Positions 1 through 10,153 of a stretch of 64,000 nt of DNA are shown one piece after another. The notes beneath the pieces are model-generated. The model worked only from the letters and a program-made list of their open reading frames with translations, ran no database searches and was not told the origin of the DNA. The DNA is from Sphingomonas nostoxanthinifaciens (lineage in GTDB: Bacteria; Pseudomonadota; Alphaproteobacteria; Sphingomonadales; Sphingomonadaceae): positions 1,798,001 to 1,862,000 of the forward strand of contig NZ_CP082839.1 of NCBI RefSeq assembly GCF_019930585.1. Direction: 5' to 3'. Made by a program: the position numbers and the translations under genes. Within the stretch, counting starts at the first letter, position 1. Each line of letters begins with the position of its first letter.

Positions 1-1109
1 AGCGCGCCGACCGCATAGAAGCCGTTGGCGCCGGCCTCCGGAATCTCGGCGTTGTTCGCTTCCGGGATGAACATCGGATTGTCCGGGCGTCGATAATTGG
101 CGGCGAGATCGACGAAGTTCGGGAAATAGACGTCGGGCGACAGCATATCGAGCGCGGGTGCGCCGGCCTTCCACACGTCGATCAGATGCGGCAGCGGGCC
201 GCCGCTCGGATACTCGCCGGGCAGCTTGCCGGGGCGGTTGAGCGCGACGTTGACGTACATCGGCAGCGCATAGTGCTGCTTGCCCGCACGCGTGATCGCG
301 TCGGTGTAGCGCGCGAAATTCCAGGCAGTGAAGATCTCGGCGCTGGTGTCGCCCCGGCCGAACAAAGCGGTCCAGTCGCCCTGCGTGCGCGCGCCGTTCG
401 CCTCCCACGTCGCCTTGAGCCACGGCACCAACGTGGCGCGGTGCGCGACGAGATAGTCGGTCAATGCCTGCGGGACGGGCGCATGGAAGGCAGCGGTGGC
501 GGCGGCCGAATAATCGCGCGCGACCGGCAGCATCGCGATTTCATTCTCGACCTGCACCATCAGCACGGTGTTGCGATCGCCATCGACCGCCTTGATGTGC
601 GCCATGAGCGCGGCAAACGCCTTGGCGTCGGCGTCGCGGCTGGCGGTAGCGAGCGGCGAGAGAATCTCGACGCCCGATCCGTCGGGCAGTTCGGCGCGCG
701 GGAAGCGGGCCTGATCGCGCTTCACCCACGCCGGCACATAGCTCGACATGCTGTTCTTCCACGCGCCGAACCACAGGAAGACGAGGTGCAGATCGTGCGC
801 GCGCGCATTGCGGATCAGCATGTCGACCGAGGCAAAGTCGAACTTGCCCTCGCTCGGCTCGATCAATTCCCACGAGACCGGCGAGAGCACGGTGTTGAGG
901 TGCATGGCGCGCAATCGCGCCCAATGCGGCGCCATATAGGCCTCGCTCGACGCGCTCGAATTGCCGAGCTCGCCGCCCAGCATCAGCATCGGCTTGCCCT
1001 GCACGATCAGGCGATAGGCGTCGCCCTGCGCTTCGATGCGCGGCGGCGCGGCGTCGGCATTCGCAGCGAGGGCTGCCAGCATCAGCGCGGCGAGGGGACG
1101 AGCGATCAT
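1..1109 (-). CDS. GH35-like beta-galactosidase, exported, 3' end cut by window edge
   Basis: At least 369 residues are visible; the C-terminus lies left of base 1. The N-terminus (MIARPLAALMLAALAANADA) is a Sec-type signal peptide. The mature part reads as a family 35/42-type TIM barrel: residues following the signal contain the motifs MLGGELGNSSAS and LVFLWFGAWKNS, a putative acid/base in VENEIAML, and a putative nucleophile Glu in NPMFIPEANNAE near the visible end. This resembles the Bgl35A-type beta-galactosidases that carry a DUF5597 C-terminal domain, which would be outside the window. The start ATG overlaps the stop of the fructuronate reductase gene by four bases (ATGA), so it is the last visible gene of the uronate operon. 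Its likely job is trimming galactosyl side chains from hemicellulose in the periplasm. Exact substrate is inference. Confidence 0.8.
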   Translation of the reverse strand, partial: MIARPLAALMLAALAANADAAPPRIEAQGDAYRLIVQGKPMLMLGGELGNSSASSEAYMAPHWARLRAMHLNTVLSPVSWELIEPSEGKFDFASVDMLIRNARAHDLHLVFLWFGAWKNSMSSYVPAWVKRDQARFPRAELPDGSGVEILSPLATASRDADAKAFAALMAHIKAVDGDRNTVLMVQVENEIAMLPVARDYSAAATAAFHAPVPQALTDYLVAHRATLVPWLKATWEANGARTQGDWTALFGRGDTSAEIFTAWNFARYTDAITRAGKQHYALPMYVNVALNRPGKLPGEYPSGGPLPHLIDVWKAGAPALDMLSPDVYFPNFVDLAANYRRPDNPMFIPEANNAEIPEAGANGFYAVGA

Positions 1110-2584
1110 AAGTGGGCCTTCCCGGGCAGCATGTGGGCAAGCGTCGCCCATGCGCCGCTCGCCTCGATCGAGGCGAGCGCGTGCGTGACGGCGTCGCGGA
1201 AGCGGGGGTCGGCGGCCAGCGCGAGCGGGACGACACCCTCGACCGCGGATAGCGCGGCGACCCGCGCCGCCGTGCTCTCGGCACCCGCGCTTGCGGCGGC
1301 AAGCTGGGCTGCCAGCGGATCATCCACGGTGAAGGGGTGACCGGCATCATCGACGCCCGATTGCCAGCGCATCCACGCCGCCACCGCGAGCGCCAGCATC
1401 GGGATCGGCAGCGCGCGCTCCAGCCGCACCGCGATCGGCGCGAGCAGCCGCTGCGGCAGCTTCTGCGATCCGTCCATCGCGATCTGGTGCGTGCGATGCT
1501 CCAGCGCGCCGTTGGCGAAGCGCGCCATCAGCGCGGTGCGGTAATTCTCCACGTCGAGTTCGGGCGGCGGCGACAGGGTCGCGGCGCTCTCGTCCCAGAT
1601 CGCCTCGACCAGCAGCCGCCCCTCGACGCGCGCGACGACCTGATGAACGAACTCGATGCCCGCAAGGCCGCCGAGATAGGCGATCGCCGAATGCGCGCCG
1701 TTGAGCAGGCGCAACTTCGCCTCCTCCCACGGCGCGATCGCGTCGGTGAGCTGCACGCCGTGACGTGCGAACGGTGGCGCCTCGCCGCTGAACCGATCCT
1801 CGATCACCCATTGCAGGAAGGGTTCGGCCTTCACCATCGCGCGATCCTCGACGCCGAGCCGCTGCGCGAGCGCGGCAATGTCGGCATCGGTGGTAGCGGG
1901 CACGATCCGGTCGACCATCGACTGGGGGAAGCGCACTTCGCCTTCGATCCACCGGGCCAGCGCGGGGTCGGTCGCGGCGGCGAAGTCGATCGCCGCCCGG
2001 CCCAGCAGCACGCCGTTATGCGGCAGATTGTCGCACGACAGGATCGTGACCGGACCGAGCCCGGCGGCGCGGCGGCGCGCGAGGCCCGCGACGAGAAAGC
2101 CGACCGCGGTCGTCGGATGCGCGGGATCGGCAAGATCGTGCGCCACGTCCGGATCGTCGCGGTTCAATTGCCCGCCGACGAGCTTGTAGCCCTTCTCGGT
2201 GATCGTCAGCGTGACGAGGTGGAGGTCGGGCGACGCCAGCCGCGCGATCACCGCCTCGGGATCTTCGGGCGCGACCAAGACCTCGCGCACCGCGCCGATG
2301 ACGCGCAGCCGCTCATCCTCGCCATCGCGCACGACCAATGTGTAGAGCCCGTCCTGCGGCGCGAGCTGTTCGCGCACCGCCGGCGAGCGTAGCGACACCC
2401 CGGATACGCCCCAGCGCAGGTCACCGTCGGCCAGCATGCGGTCGAAGATCGCCGCCTGATGCGCGCGGTGGAACGCACCGATGCCGAGATGGACGACGCC
2501 GATGCGCACCGCATCGAGATCATAGCGCGGCGTCGTCACGTCGGACGGCAGCGCCGCCAGCGCGGCGCGCGACAAGCGGGTCAT
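1106..2584 (-). CDS. uxuB: Mannitol dehydrogenase family oxidoreductase, probable fructuronate reductase (mannonate oxidoreductase)
   Basis: 492 residues, the normal length of polyol-specific long-chain dehydrogenases. The N-terminal nucleotide-binding loop is VVHLGIGAFHRAHQA (residues 30 to 44), and the catalytic signature is KLRLLNGAHSAIAYLGG with Lys290, Asn295 and His298. The family reduces fructuronate to D-mannonate or oxidises mannitol. Because the gene sits beside D-mannonate dehydratase and a hexuronate-type permease, fructuronate reductase is the better assignment. I chose the ATG at 2584, which has GAGGAAGG ten bases upstream. An ATG at 2614 would overlap the permease gene. The stop overlaps the next gene start by four bases. 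Mannitol dehydrogenase activity remains a weaker alternative. Confidence 0.87.
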   Translation of the reverse strand: MTRLSRAALAALPSDVTTPRYDLDAVRIGVVHLGIGAFHRAHQAAIFDRMLADGDLRWGVSGVSLRSPAVREQLAPQDGLYTLVVRDGEDERLRVIGAVREVLVAPEDPEAVIARLASPDLHLVTLTITEKGYKLVGGQLNRDDPDVAHDLADPAHPTTAVGFLVAGLARRRAAGLGPVTILSCDNLPHNGVLLGRAAIDFAAATDPALARWIEGEVRFPQSMVDRIVPATTDADIAALAQRLGVEDRAMVKAEPFLQWVIEDRFSGEAPPFARHGVQLTDAIAPWEEAKLRLLNGAHSAIAYLGGLAGIEFVHQVVARVEGRLLVEAIWDESAATLSPPPELDVENYRTALMARFANGALEHRTHQIAMDGSQKLPQRLLAPIAVRLERALPIPMLALAVAAWMRWQSGVDDAGHPFTVDDPLAAQLAAASAGAESTAARVAALSAVEGVVPLALAADPRFRDAVTHALASIEASGAWATLAHMLPGKAHL

Positions 2585-2600
2585 GATAAGCGGGCCTTCC

Positions 2601-3878
2601 TCAAGCGAGATCATCCGGGCGGACCGGATCGTAGCGTGGCACGAGCAGGTGGATCGCCAACAGCGCTAACAAGTAGGCGCAGGCGGCGACGATGAAGATC
2701 GGCTGGTAGCTGCCGACACCTTGCAGGATCGCGCCGGCGAACTTCGCCATCAGCATCCCGCCGATCGCCCCGGCCAGCCCGCCGAGGCCGATCACCGATC
2801 CCGCCTGGCCGCGCGGGAACAGGTCGCCCGGTAGCGCATAGACATTGGCCGAGAAGCCCTGGTGGCAGGCGCAGGCGAGCCCGATCAGCAGCACCGCCGA
2901 CCACAGGCCCGGCGCGTGGGTGGCGAAGGCGATCGGCAGCGCGAATAGCGCGCAGGCGAACATCGCGGTCTTGCGCGCGCGATTGGCGGTGCGTCCGCGC
3001 GCCAGCAGGCGCGACGACAGCCAGCCGCCGCCGATCGAGCCGACGTCCGCCATCAGATAGACCGCGACGAGCGGCGGCCCGAACTCCAGCATCTTCATGT
3101 GGAACTGCCGGTTGAAGAAATCGGGCAGCCAGAACAGGAAGGTCCACCACACCGGATCGATCAGGAAGCGGCCGGTGATATAGGCCCAGGTCTGGCGCAG
3201 CCTCAGCACCTTGCGGAACGGGGCGGGGCGCAGCAGCTCGGCCGGTTCGCTCTCGATCCACGCGCGCTCCTCGTCCGTCAGGCGCGGATGGTGCGCGGCA
3301 GGGCGGTAGAAGCCCAGCCACGCCGCCAGCCAGATCACGGTCAGCAGGCCGGTGAGGATGAACGCCATCCGCCAGCCCCAGGTAACCGCGATGATCGGCA
3401 CGATCAGCGGCGTCGCGATCGCGCCGACATTGGAGCCCGCATTGAAGATGCCGATCGCCAGCGCGCGCTCGCGGCGCGGAAACCATTCGTTGGTGGCGGC
3501 GAGCGCCGCGGGAAAGGCGCCCGCCTCACCGATCGCCAGCGGCACGCGCGCGAGCGCCATGCCGGCGGTGGTGGTGAAGAGGGCATGCGCCATATGGCCG
3601 ACGGTCCACAGGCTCACCGCCAGCGTATAGCCGATGCGCGCGCCGAAGCGGTCGACCAGCCGCCCGAACAGGACGTAGGCGATGCCGTAGGCGCCCGAAA
3701 ACCAGATGGCGAGATCGGCATAGCCGGTCTCGCTCCAGCCATATCGCTCCTGCAGGAACGGCTTCAGCGTCGGCAGGACCAGCCGGTCGACATAGCTCAA
3801 CACGACCGCCGCGAAGAGCAGCCCGCACACGATCCACCGCACGCGGCCGCGCGGCTTGACGAACGGGTCGTCGGCCAT
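2601..3878 (-). CDS. exuT: MFS permease, hexuronate (ExuT-like) type
   Basis: 425-residue inner-membrane transporter of the anion:cation symporter branch of the major facilitator superfamily, with about twelve hydrophobic segments. The first segment, VCGLLFAAVVLSYVDRL, carries the YxDR signature typical of the ExuT/GudP group, and GRLVDRFGARIG is the loop 2-3 motif. Proton-coupled uptake of glucuronate or galacturonate fits the neighbours, D-mannonate dehydratase and fructuronate reductase. The ATG at 3878 leaves two bases after the dehydratase stop. A GTG at 3884 that overlaps that stop (GTGA) is an equally possible start and would add two residues. Substrate is inferred from context. Confidence 0.85.
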   Translation of the reverse strand: MADDPFVKPRGRVRWIVCGLLFAAVVLSYVDRLVLPTLKPFLQERYGWSETGYADLAIWFSGAYGIAYVLFGRLVDRFGARIGYTLAVSLWTVGHMAHALFTTTAGMALARVPLAIGEAGAFPAALAATNEWFPRRERALAIGIFNAGSNVGAIATPLIVPIIAVTWGWRMAFILTGLLTVIWLAAWLGFYRPAAHHPRLTDEERAWIESEPAELLRPAPFRKVLRLRQTWAYITGRFLIDPVWWTFLFWLPDFFNRQFHMKMLEFGPPLVAVYLMADVGSIGGGWLSSRLLARGRTANRARKTAMFACALFALPIAFATHAPGLWSAVLLIGLACACHQGFSANVYALPGDLFPRGQAGSVIGLGGLAGAIGGMLMAKFAGAILQGVGSYQPIFIVAACAYLLALLAIHLLVPRYDPVRPDDLA

Positions 3879-3880
3879 GC

Positions 3881-5092
3881 TCACCAATTGGTCATCGTGC
3901 CGTCTTCCAGCCGGTTCACCGGCAGGAAGGCGCGCTTATAGTCATGCTGCGCCGCCAGCACCTCGTCGATGCCAACGCCGAGGCCTGGCTTGTCGCCCGG
4001 ATGCATCATGCCGTCCTCGAAGGTGTAGGCATGCGGGAAGACCGCGTCGGTCTCGGGCGTATGGCGCATATATTCCTGCACGCCGAAATTGGGCACCGAC
4101 AGGTCGAAGTGCAGCGCCGCCGCCATGCACACCGGCGACAGATCGGTCGCGCCGTGGCAGCCGGTCTTCACCTGATAGAGGTCGGCGAGCGCGGCGATGC
4201 GGCGCAGGTGGGTGATGCCGCCGGCATGCACCACGGTCGCACGGATATAGTCGATCAGCTGGTTCTGGATCAGATCCTTGCAGTCCCAGATCGTGTTGAA
4301 GATCTCGCCGACCGCCAGCGGGCTGGTGGTGTGCTGGCGGATCAGGCGGAACGCCTCCTGATTCTCGGCCGGGGTCGCATCCTCCAGCCAGAAGGGGCGA
4401 TATTGTTCCAGATCCTTGCCGAGCCGGCCCGCCTCGATCGGTGTCAGGCGGTGGTGGATGTCGTGCAGCAGGTGCACGTCCCAGCCGAGCGCCTCGCGCG
4501 CCGCCTTGAACAATTCGGGCACGATGCGGAGATATTTGCTGGTGTTCCAGACATTCTCGGTCGGCAGGTCGGCGTCGGCCGGCTCGTAGAAATATTTGTC
4601 CTTCGACACGCCGTAGGTGGAGGCCATGCCCGGCACGCCGCACTGGATGCGGATCGCCTTGTAGCCCTGCGCCTGATATTCGAGCGCGGCCGCGATCGTG
4701 TCGTCGATCGAGGTGCCGTTGGCGTGGCCATAGACCATCACGCCCTCGCGGCTGGCGCCGCCGAGCAATTGGTAGACCGGCAGGCCGGCGATCTTGCCCT
4801 TGATATCCCACAAGGCGGTGTCGACCGCGGCGATCGCGCTCATCGTCACCGGGCCGCGCCGCCAATAGGCGCCCTTGTACAGATATTGCCACACATCCTC
4901 GATGCGGTGCGCGTCGCGGCCGATCAGGCACGGGATGACGTGATCGGTGAGGTAGCTCGCCACCGAAAGCTCGCGGCCGTTCAGCGTCGCGTCGCCGAGA
5001 CCGTAGACCCCTTCGTCCGTCTCGATCTTCAGCGTGACGAAGTTGCGGCCGGGGCTGGTGACGATGACCTTGGCATTGGTGATGCGCGGCAT
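3881..5092 (-). CDS. manD: D-mannonate dehydratase, enolase superfamily
   Basis: 403 residues. It dehydrates D-mannonate to 2-keto-3-deoxy-D-gluconate (KDG). The sequence matches the ManD group of the enolase superfamily described from Novosphingobium aromaticivorans, and the catalytic residues fall at the same positions plus one: Arg148 and Tyr160 (base), Asp211, Glu237 and Glu263 (metal ligands), and His213 (acid). The N-terminal capping domain and the closing segment [18 protein letters not shown] are intact. It lies 11 bases after the GH3 gene and 2 bases before the permease, so all belong to one transcript. The product KDG would feed the KDG kinase at 22.0 kb. Confidence 0.95.
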   Translation of the reverse strand: MPRITNAKVIVTSPGRNFVTLKIETDEGVYGLGDATLNGRELSVASYLTDHVIPCLIGRDAHRIEDVWQYLYKGAYWRRGPVTMSAIAAVDTALWDIKGKIAGLPVYQLLGGASREGVMVYGHANGTSIDDTIAAALEYQAQGYKAIRIQCGVPGMASTYGVSKDKYFYEPADADLPTENVWNTSKYLRIVPELFKAAREALGWDVHLLHDIHHRLTPIEAGRLGKDLEQYRPFWLEDATPAENQEAFRLIRQHTTSPLAVGEIFNTIWDCKDLIQNQLIDYIRATVVHAGGITHLRRIAALADLYQVKTGCHGATDLSPVCMAAALHFDLSVPNFGVQEYMRHTPETDAVFPHAYTFEDGMMHPGDKPGLGVGIDEVLAAQHDYKRAFLPVNRLEDGTMTNW

Positions 5093-5103
5093 TGAATCTC
5101 TCT

Positions 5104-7509
5104 TCAGGCGATGGTGAGGGATACGGACTGGAGGTCGCGGCTATTGGGGCCGGTCATGATCGCGAAGGTGCCGGGCTCGACCACCTCGCGCATGTCGAGA
5201 TTCCACAAGGCGAAGGCGTCGGGGCCGAGCGTGAAGCGCACCGTGCGGCGCGCGCCGGGCGCAAGCGTGACGCGCTCGAACCCCTTGAGCGCCTTGATCG
5301 GCCGGGTGACGCTGGCGACCTCGTCATGCACGTACAATTGCACCACCTCGTCGCCCGAACGCGCGCCGACATTAGCGATGTCGACCTCGACCGTCACCGT
5401 GCCGGCCGGGCCGATCGTGGCGGCGGACAGGCGCGGCGCGGACTGGGTGAAGCGGGTGTAGGACAGGCCGAAGCCGAACGGAAAGAGCGGCTCGGTCGTG
5501 TCGAACAGATAGCCGCGCCGGGCCGATGGCTTGGCATCGTAGAAGACCGGCAGCTGGCCGACATGGCGTGCCACGGTGACCGGCAGGCGCGCGCCCGGAT
5601 CGGCATCCCCGAACAGGATCTCCGCGATCGCGGTGCCGCCTTCCTGCCCGGCATACCAGCATTCGATCAGCGCGTTGGCGCGGCCGACGACGGTCGGCCA
5701 CGACGGTGGCCGGCCGTTGATCGCGACCACCACGATCGGCTTGCCGAGCGCGTGTAGCGCATCGAACAGATCATTCTGCTCGCCGATCAGGTCGAGCCCG
5801 GTGCGGTCGCCCAGATGGCTCTTGGCATAGCCCTCGCGGCTGGTCTGCTCGGTGTCGCCGATGGCGAGCAGAATCAGGTCGCAGCCGCGCGCCGCCTCCA
5901 CCGCCTCGGCGATCAGTTGATGGTTGCGCGCCGGGTCGGCCAGCTCGACAAGATTGGCGCCGCGATCCTCGCTGCGGGTGATGAACACGCCCTGCGCGTG
6001 GACGATTTCCGCCTTGCCCTTCAGCCGCGCGCGAACGCCGTCGAGCAGCGACACCGCCTGCTTCGGCTCGGACGAATAGCCGCCGAGCCGGGCGATCGCC
6101 GCGTTGGGCCCGATCACCGCGACGCGCTTGTGCGCGCCGGCGGCGAGCGGCAGCGTGCCATCGTTGACCAGCAAGGCGATCGACTTGCGCGCCGCCTCCA
6201 GCGCCAGCGCGCGCGCGGCGGCGTTGCCGGTCAGCTTCGCGGCGGCAGCGGCATCGGCGAACGGCTGCTCGAACAGGCCGGCGCGGAACTTCATCGTCAG
6301 CATGCGGCGGCAGGCGGTGTCGATCGCCGCCATCGGCACGCGGCCGGCCGCGGCCGATGCGCCCAGCGTGCGATACGCCTCGCCATCGGGCAGGTCGCAA
6401 TCGACGCCCGCCGCCAGCGCCAGCGCCGCCGCGCCCGGAATATCGGCCGCGACATGGTGGTTGGTGGCAAGCTCGGGAATCGCGGCATAGTCGCTCACGA
6501 TCGCGCCGTCGAAGCCCCACTCGCCGCGCAGCACCTTCGTCAGCAGCCAGCGGTTCGCGTGGCTCGGCACGCCATCGATCTCGTTATAGGAGGGCATGAC
6601 CGCGCCGATCCCGGTGCGCGTCACCACCGCGCGGAACGGCGGGAAGAAGAAGTCGCGCAGCTCGCGCTCGGCCACCGGCGCGGGCGCGGTATTCTCGCCG
6701 CTCTCGGGCTGGCCGTGGCCGGTCATGTGCTTCAGCGTCGCGAACACCTTGCCCGGCGCCAGTTCCTTGGCTTTGCCCTGCAGGCCGGTGACCGCGGCGA
6801 CGCCCATCTCGCCGCACAGATAGGGATCCTCGCCGAACGTCTCCTCGATCCGCCCCCAGCGCGGATCGCGCGCAATGTCGACGACGGGGGAGAGCGCCAG
6901 CACGGTGCCGTGCGCGCGCACCTCGCTGGCGATCACCGCATTGACGCGCTCGACCAGATCGCGATCGAACGTGCCCGCCAGCGCGATCGCCTGGGGGAAG
7001 CTGGTCGCGTCGGGCGCCATATAGCCGTGCAGCGCTTCCTCGTGAAACAGGATCGGGATGCCGAGGCGGGTGCGCGACATCGCCCAGTGCTGCGCGGCAT
7101 TGACCCACGCGATCGTCTCGGCGGGCGTGCGATAATGGCCGCTGACGTCGGTGCCGGTGTTGGCGGCGGTCGCCGCCCCAGCGCGGTCGGACGGGCGCGC
7201 GACCTGCCCGATGCCGTCGGGGAAGGCCGTGTCGGCCATGGCGGGATCGAAGCGCAGGTCCGCACCCATCACCAGCCGCTTCCGCGTCGAGATGGTCGTG
7301 ATCTGCGCGACCTTTTCGGCCAGCGTCATGCGATCCATCAGGTCGGCGACGCGCAGGTCGATCGGCGCGGTTGGTTGCTTGTAGAGCGGCACGGCGCCCT
7401 TGGGCGCGGCGAGCAACGGCCGGCCGCCGAAGGCGAGCAGCGACGTGCCGGCGAGCGCCGCGATCATGCCACGACGGCTGAGGCCGGCATTATCGATCGG
7501 GGGAATCAA
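5104..7509 (-). CDS. Glycoside hydrolase family 3, beta-xylosidase/beta-glucosidase type
   Basis: 801 residues, first gene of the uronate operon. The N-terminus [20 protein letters not shown] has a twin-arginine-like motif followed by a hydrophobic stretch, so export as a folded enzyme is likely. The GH3 N-terminal barrel contains the nucleophile motif [10 protein letters not shown] with Asp340. Residues from about 430 form the C-terminal alpha/beta domain, and the last 120 residues form the fibronectin III-like domain common in bacterial GH3 enzymes. In this locus, next to alpha-glucuronidase and xylose genes, hydrolysis of xylo-oligosaccharides is the likely role. Beta-glucosidase cannot be excluded from sequence alone. 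A LacI-type operator-like site lies about 105 bases upstream of the start. Confidence 0.9.
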   Translation of the reverse strand: MIPPIDNAGLSRRGMIAALAGTSLLAFGGRPLLAAPKGAVPLYKQPTAPIDLRVADLMDRMTLAEKVAQITTISTRKRLVMGADLRFDPAMADTAFPDGIGQVARPSDRAGAATAANTGTDVSGHYRTPAETIAWVNAAQHWAMSRTRLGIPILFHEEALHGYMAPDATSFPQAIALAGTFDRDLVERVNAVIASEVRAHGTVLALSPVVDIARDPRWGRIEETFGEDPYLCGEMGVAAVTGLQGKAKELAPGKVFATLKHMTGHGQPESGENTAPAPVAERELRDFFFPPFRAVVTRTGIGAVMPSYNEIDGVPSHANRWLLTKVLRGEWGFDGAIVSDYAAIPELATNHHVAADIPGAAALALAAGVDCDLPDGEAYRTLGASAAAGRVPMAAIDTACRRMLTMKFRAGLFEQPFADAAAAAKLTGNAAARALALEAARKSIALLVNDGTLPLAAGAHKRVAVIGPNAAIARLGGYSSEPKQAVSLLDGVRARLKGKAEIVHAQGVFITRSEDRGANLVELADPARNHQLIAEAVEAARGCDLILLAIGDTEQTSREGYAKSHLGDRTGLDLIGEQNDLFDALHALGKPIVVVAINGRPPSWPTVVGRANALIECWYAGQEGGTAIAEILFGDADPGARLPVTVARHVGQLPVFYDAKPSARRGYLFDTTEPLFPFGFGLSYTRFTQSAPRLSAATIGPAGTVTVEVDIANVGARSGDEVVQLYVHDEVASVTRPIKALKGFERVTLAPGARRTVRFTLGPDAFALWNLDMREVVEPGTFAIMTGPNSRDLQSVSLTIA

Positions 7510-7611
7510 GCGCGCGCGGCCCGTCCGGTGGGCGTCACGCTTGCTTTTCCGCGATTGGCTTTCATCCTGTCCTCTCGGTGCATGTCGCGCCGTTGACTGG
7601 CGTCTTTATTG

Positions 7612-7625
7612 TGATAGCGCTACCA
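7612..7625. promoter_or_regulatory. LacI/GalR-like operator, imperfect palindrome
   Basis: TGATAGCGCTACCA, one base away from the perfect palindrome TGATAGCGCTATCA that lies upstream of xylX. It sits in the 190-base gap between the divergent GH3 and GH67 genes, where one bound repressor could control both. The AGCGCT centre with flanking A/T-rich arms is the usual shape of LacI-family sites. The regulator itself is not in this window. Confidence 0.6.
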
Positions 7626-7699
7626 TCTCACGCGCGTCGGCGGCTTTGTCAATGCCTCCTCCGCGACGCGAATGCCACCGGCATCGAAGGGAAGAGAGG

Positions 7700-9871
7700 A
7701 TGAAGGGCATGTTCCGTCGGGCGATGGCCGCGATGCTGGCATCGGCCGCCTTGCTTGCGCCGCTGGGCGCCGCGCGCGCCGAGGATGGCTATCAATTGTG
7801 GCTGCGCTATCCCCGTCTGGCGGAGGCGCCGCGCGCCGCGCTTGCCGCGCGCGCGGGTGCGATCGTCGCACTGCATCGCTCGCCGACGATCGACGTTGCC
7901 GTCGCGGAAGTGCAGCGCGGACTGGCCGGCCTCACCGGTTCCGCACCCGCCGTGCTCAGCCAGCCGCAGGGCAATGCCATCGTCCTCGCGACGGTGCCCG
8001 AGGCGGCACGGCTGGGCATTGGCGGGCTCGACGCGGCGCCGCTGGGCGAAGAGGGCTTCCGCATCGTCAGCCGCAGCGTCGCGGGCAAGCCGGCGCTGGT
8101 GATCGTCGCCAATAAAGATGCCGGGCTGCTCTACGGCGCCTTCCGCCTGCTCGAACTGGCCGAGATGGGCACGCCGCTCGACACGATCGACGTGACGAGC
8201 GCGCCCAAGCTGCAGCTGCGCATGCTCAACCACTGGGACAATCTCGATCGCTCGGTCGAGCGCGGCTATGCCGGCCAATCGATCTGGGACTGGTGGAAGC
8301 TGCCGGGCTATGCCGATCCGCGCTACACCGATTATGCGCGTGCCAACGCCTCGATCGGCATCAACGGCACGGTGCTCAACAACGTCAATGCGGTGAAGGA
8401 AAGCCTGACGCCGCGCTACATCGCCAAGGCGGCGAAGCTGGCCGACATCTTCCGCCCCTATCATATCCGCGTCTACCTCTCGGCGCGCTTCTCCGCGCCG
8501 ATCGAGCTCGGCCATCTCAAGACCGCCGATCCGCTCGATCCGGCGGTGCAGGCATGGTGGAAGGACAAGGCCGACGAACTCTATCGCGCCATCCCCGATT
8601 TCGGCGGCTTCCTCGTCAAGGCCAATTCGGAGGGGCAGCCCGGCCCGCAGGATTATCACCGCACCCACGCCGAGGGCGCCAACCTGCTCGCCCGCGCGGT
8701 CGCGCCGCACGGCGGCATCGTGATCTATCGGGCCTTCGTCTACTCGCAGGATAATCCCAAGGATCGCGCCCGCCAGGCCTATGACGATTTCAAGCCGCTT
8801 GACGGGCAGTTCGATCCGAATGTGATCGTGCAGGTGAAGAATGGCGCAATCGACTTCCAGCCGCGCGAGCCGTTCCATCCCTTGTTCGGCGGCATGCCCA
8901 AGACGCCGCTGATGGCCGAGTTCCAGATCACTAAGGAGTATCTCGGCTTCGCCACCCACCTCGTCTATCTCGGGCCATTGTTCGAAGAGGTGTTGCGCAG
9001 CGACACGCTGGCGAACGGCCGCGGCAGCACCGTCGCGCGCGTGCTGGAGGGCAAGGTCGCGCCCGAGCGGCTGACCGGCATGGCCGGCGTCGCCAATATC
9101 GGCGACGATCGCGACTGGAGCGGATCGACCTTCAACCAGGCCAATTGGTACGCCTATGGCCGCTTCGCGTGGGATCCCGAGGTCTCGGCCGAGGCGGTCG
9201 CGCGCGAATGGACCGCGATGACCTTCACTCCCGATCCGCGTTTCGTCGGCCCGGTGGTGGCGATGATGATGGGCTCGCGCGAGGCGGCGGTCGACTACAT
9301 GACCCCGCTCGGCCTTGCCCACCAGATGGCGACCGGGCACCATTATGGGCCGGGGCCGTGGGTCGGCAATCTCGCCCGGCCCGACTGGAACCCGACTTAT
9401 TATGCGCACGCCGATGCGAGCGGCATCGGCTTCGACCGGACGAAGAGCGGCAGCGACGCGGTGGACCAATATGCCCCCGCGCTCGCCCGGCTGCTGGCCG
9501 ATCCGAAGACCACGCCCGAACGCGACCTGTTGTGGTTCCACCATGTCGGCTGGGATTACCGGATGCAGTCCGGCCGCACCTTGTGGGACGAGATGGTGAC
9601 GCATTATGATCGCGGCGTCGCGGACGTGGCGGCGATGCAGCGCACGTGGGCGACCCTGCGCCCCTATGTCGACCCGGAGCGCTACGCCCAGGCGGAAGCC
9701 TTCCTCATCGCCCAACATGACGAGGCCGTGTGGTGGCGCGACGCCAGCATCGCGTGGTTCAGCACCAAGTCGCAACGCCCGCTGCCGGCCGGTGCGGCGC
9801 CGCCCGCGCACAGCCTCGATTATTACGAGGCGCTGCAATTCCCCTTCGCGCCAGGCCATCCGGGCGGGTGA
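7700..9871 (+). CDS. aguA: Alpha-glucuronidase, GH67
   Basis: 723 residues. It removes (4-O-methyl)glucuronic acid from the non-reducing end of glucuronoxylo-oligosaccharides. The ATG at 7700 follows GAAGAGAGG and opens a signal peptide (hydrophobic stretch AAMLASAALLAPLGAARA), so a periplasmic location is likely. GH67 signatures are intact: ANSEGQPGPQDY with the general acid Glu311, QVKNGAIDFQ with Asp385, and EFQITKEYLG with Glu413; the 28-residue spacing between the last two equals that of characterised GH67 enzymes. Length is full. The gene is divergent from the GH3 operon and shares its promoter region and operator-like site. Confidence 0.96.
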   Translation: MKGMFRRAMAAMLASAALLAPLGAARAEDGYQLWLRYPRLAEAPRAALAARAGAIVALHRSPTIDVAVAEVQRGLAGLTGSAPAVLSQPQGNAIVLATVPEAARLGIGGLDAAPLGEEGFRIVSRSVAGKPALVIVANKDAGLLYGAFRLLELAEMGTPLDTIDVTSAPKLQLRMLNHWDNLDRSVERGYAGQSIWDWWKLPGYADPRYTDYARANASIGINGTVLNNVNAVKESLTPRYIAKAAKLADIFRPYHIRVYLSARFSAPIELGHLKTADPLDPAVQAWWKDKADELYRAIPDFGGFLVKANSEGQPGPQDYHRTHAEGANLLARAVAPHGGIVIYRAFVYSQDNPKDRARQAYDDFKPLDGQFDPNVIVQVKNGAIDFQPREPFHPLFGGMPKTPLMAEFQITKEYLGFATHLVYLGPLFEEVLRSDTLANGRGSTVARVLEGKVAPERLTGMAGVANIGDDRDWSGSTFNQANWYAYGRFAWDPEVSAEAVAREWTAMTFTPDPRFVGPVVAMMMGSREAAVDYMTPLGLAHQMATGHHYGPGPWVGNLARPDWNPTYYAHADASGIGFDRTKSGSDAVDQYAPALARLLADPKTTPERDLLWFHHVGWDYRMQSGRTLWDEMVTHYDRGVADVAAMQRTWATLRPYVDPERYAQAEAFLIAQHDEAVWWRDASIAWFSTKSQRPLPAGAAPPAHSLDYYEALQFPFAPGHPGG

Positions 9872-10153
9872 GGGGGGAGCAAGTGTCGGCAGTCGCCCGC
9901 TCTTGACAAGCTGGAACAAAAACAGTACAAATACTGGCGTAGGCGTAAGTCCGCTCTTTGATATCGTCGATCCCACCCCGAATCGCCGCCGGCCGCTTCG
10001 GGGGAAGGGGTGTCGACCCCCGACGTGGTGCCACCTTTGTCACCTTCCGGGCCGCGCCAGCCGATTCGCGAGAGAGATCGGCACGACCGCTTTCGCCTCA
10101 GTTGCTAACGTCAGCATGACCGTGCAGCATCCCCGAAAGCGGACGGAGGATGC
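9872..10153. other. Intergenic segment at the islet boundary, with a decayed LexA-like site and a GC hairpin
   Basis: No gene is apparent. Base composition changes here from the GC-rich xylan locus to the lower-GC islet. Two items stand out. Bases 9914-9928 read GAAC-N7-GTAC, one mismatch from the alphaproteobacterial LexA box GAAC-N7-GAAC. Bases 9998-10023 can form a seven-base-pair GC stem (TCGGGGG with CCCCCGA) around a 12-base loop. Neither has a clear target gene. Confidence 0.4.

Noticed and set aside
5815..7596. 593-codon open frame on the plus strand, antisense to the GH3 gene
   Set aside because: Its Arg/His/Gly-rich composition is that of a GC-skewed shadow frame, and the opposite strand holds an intact GH3 enzyme.
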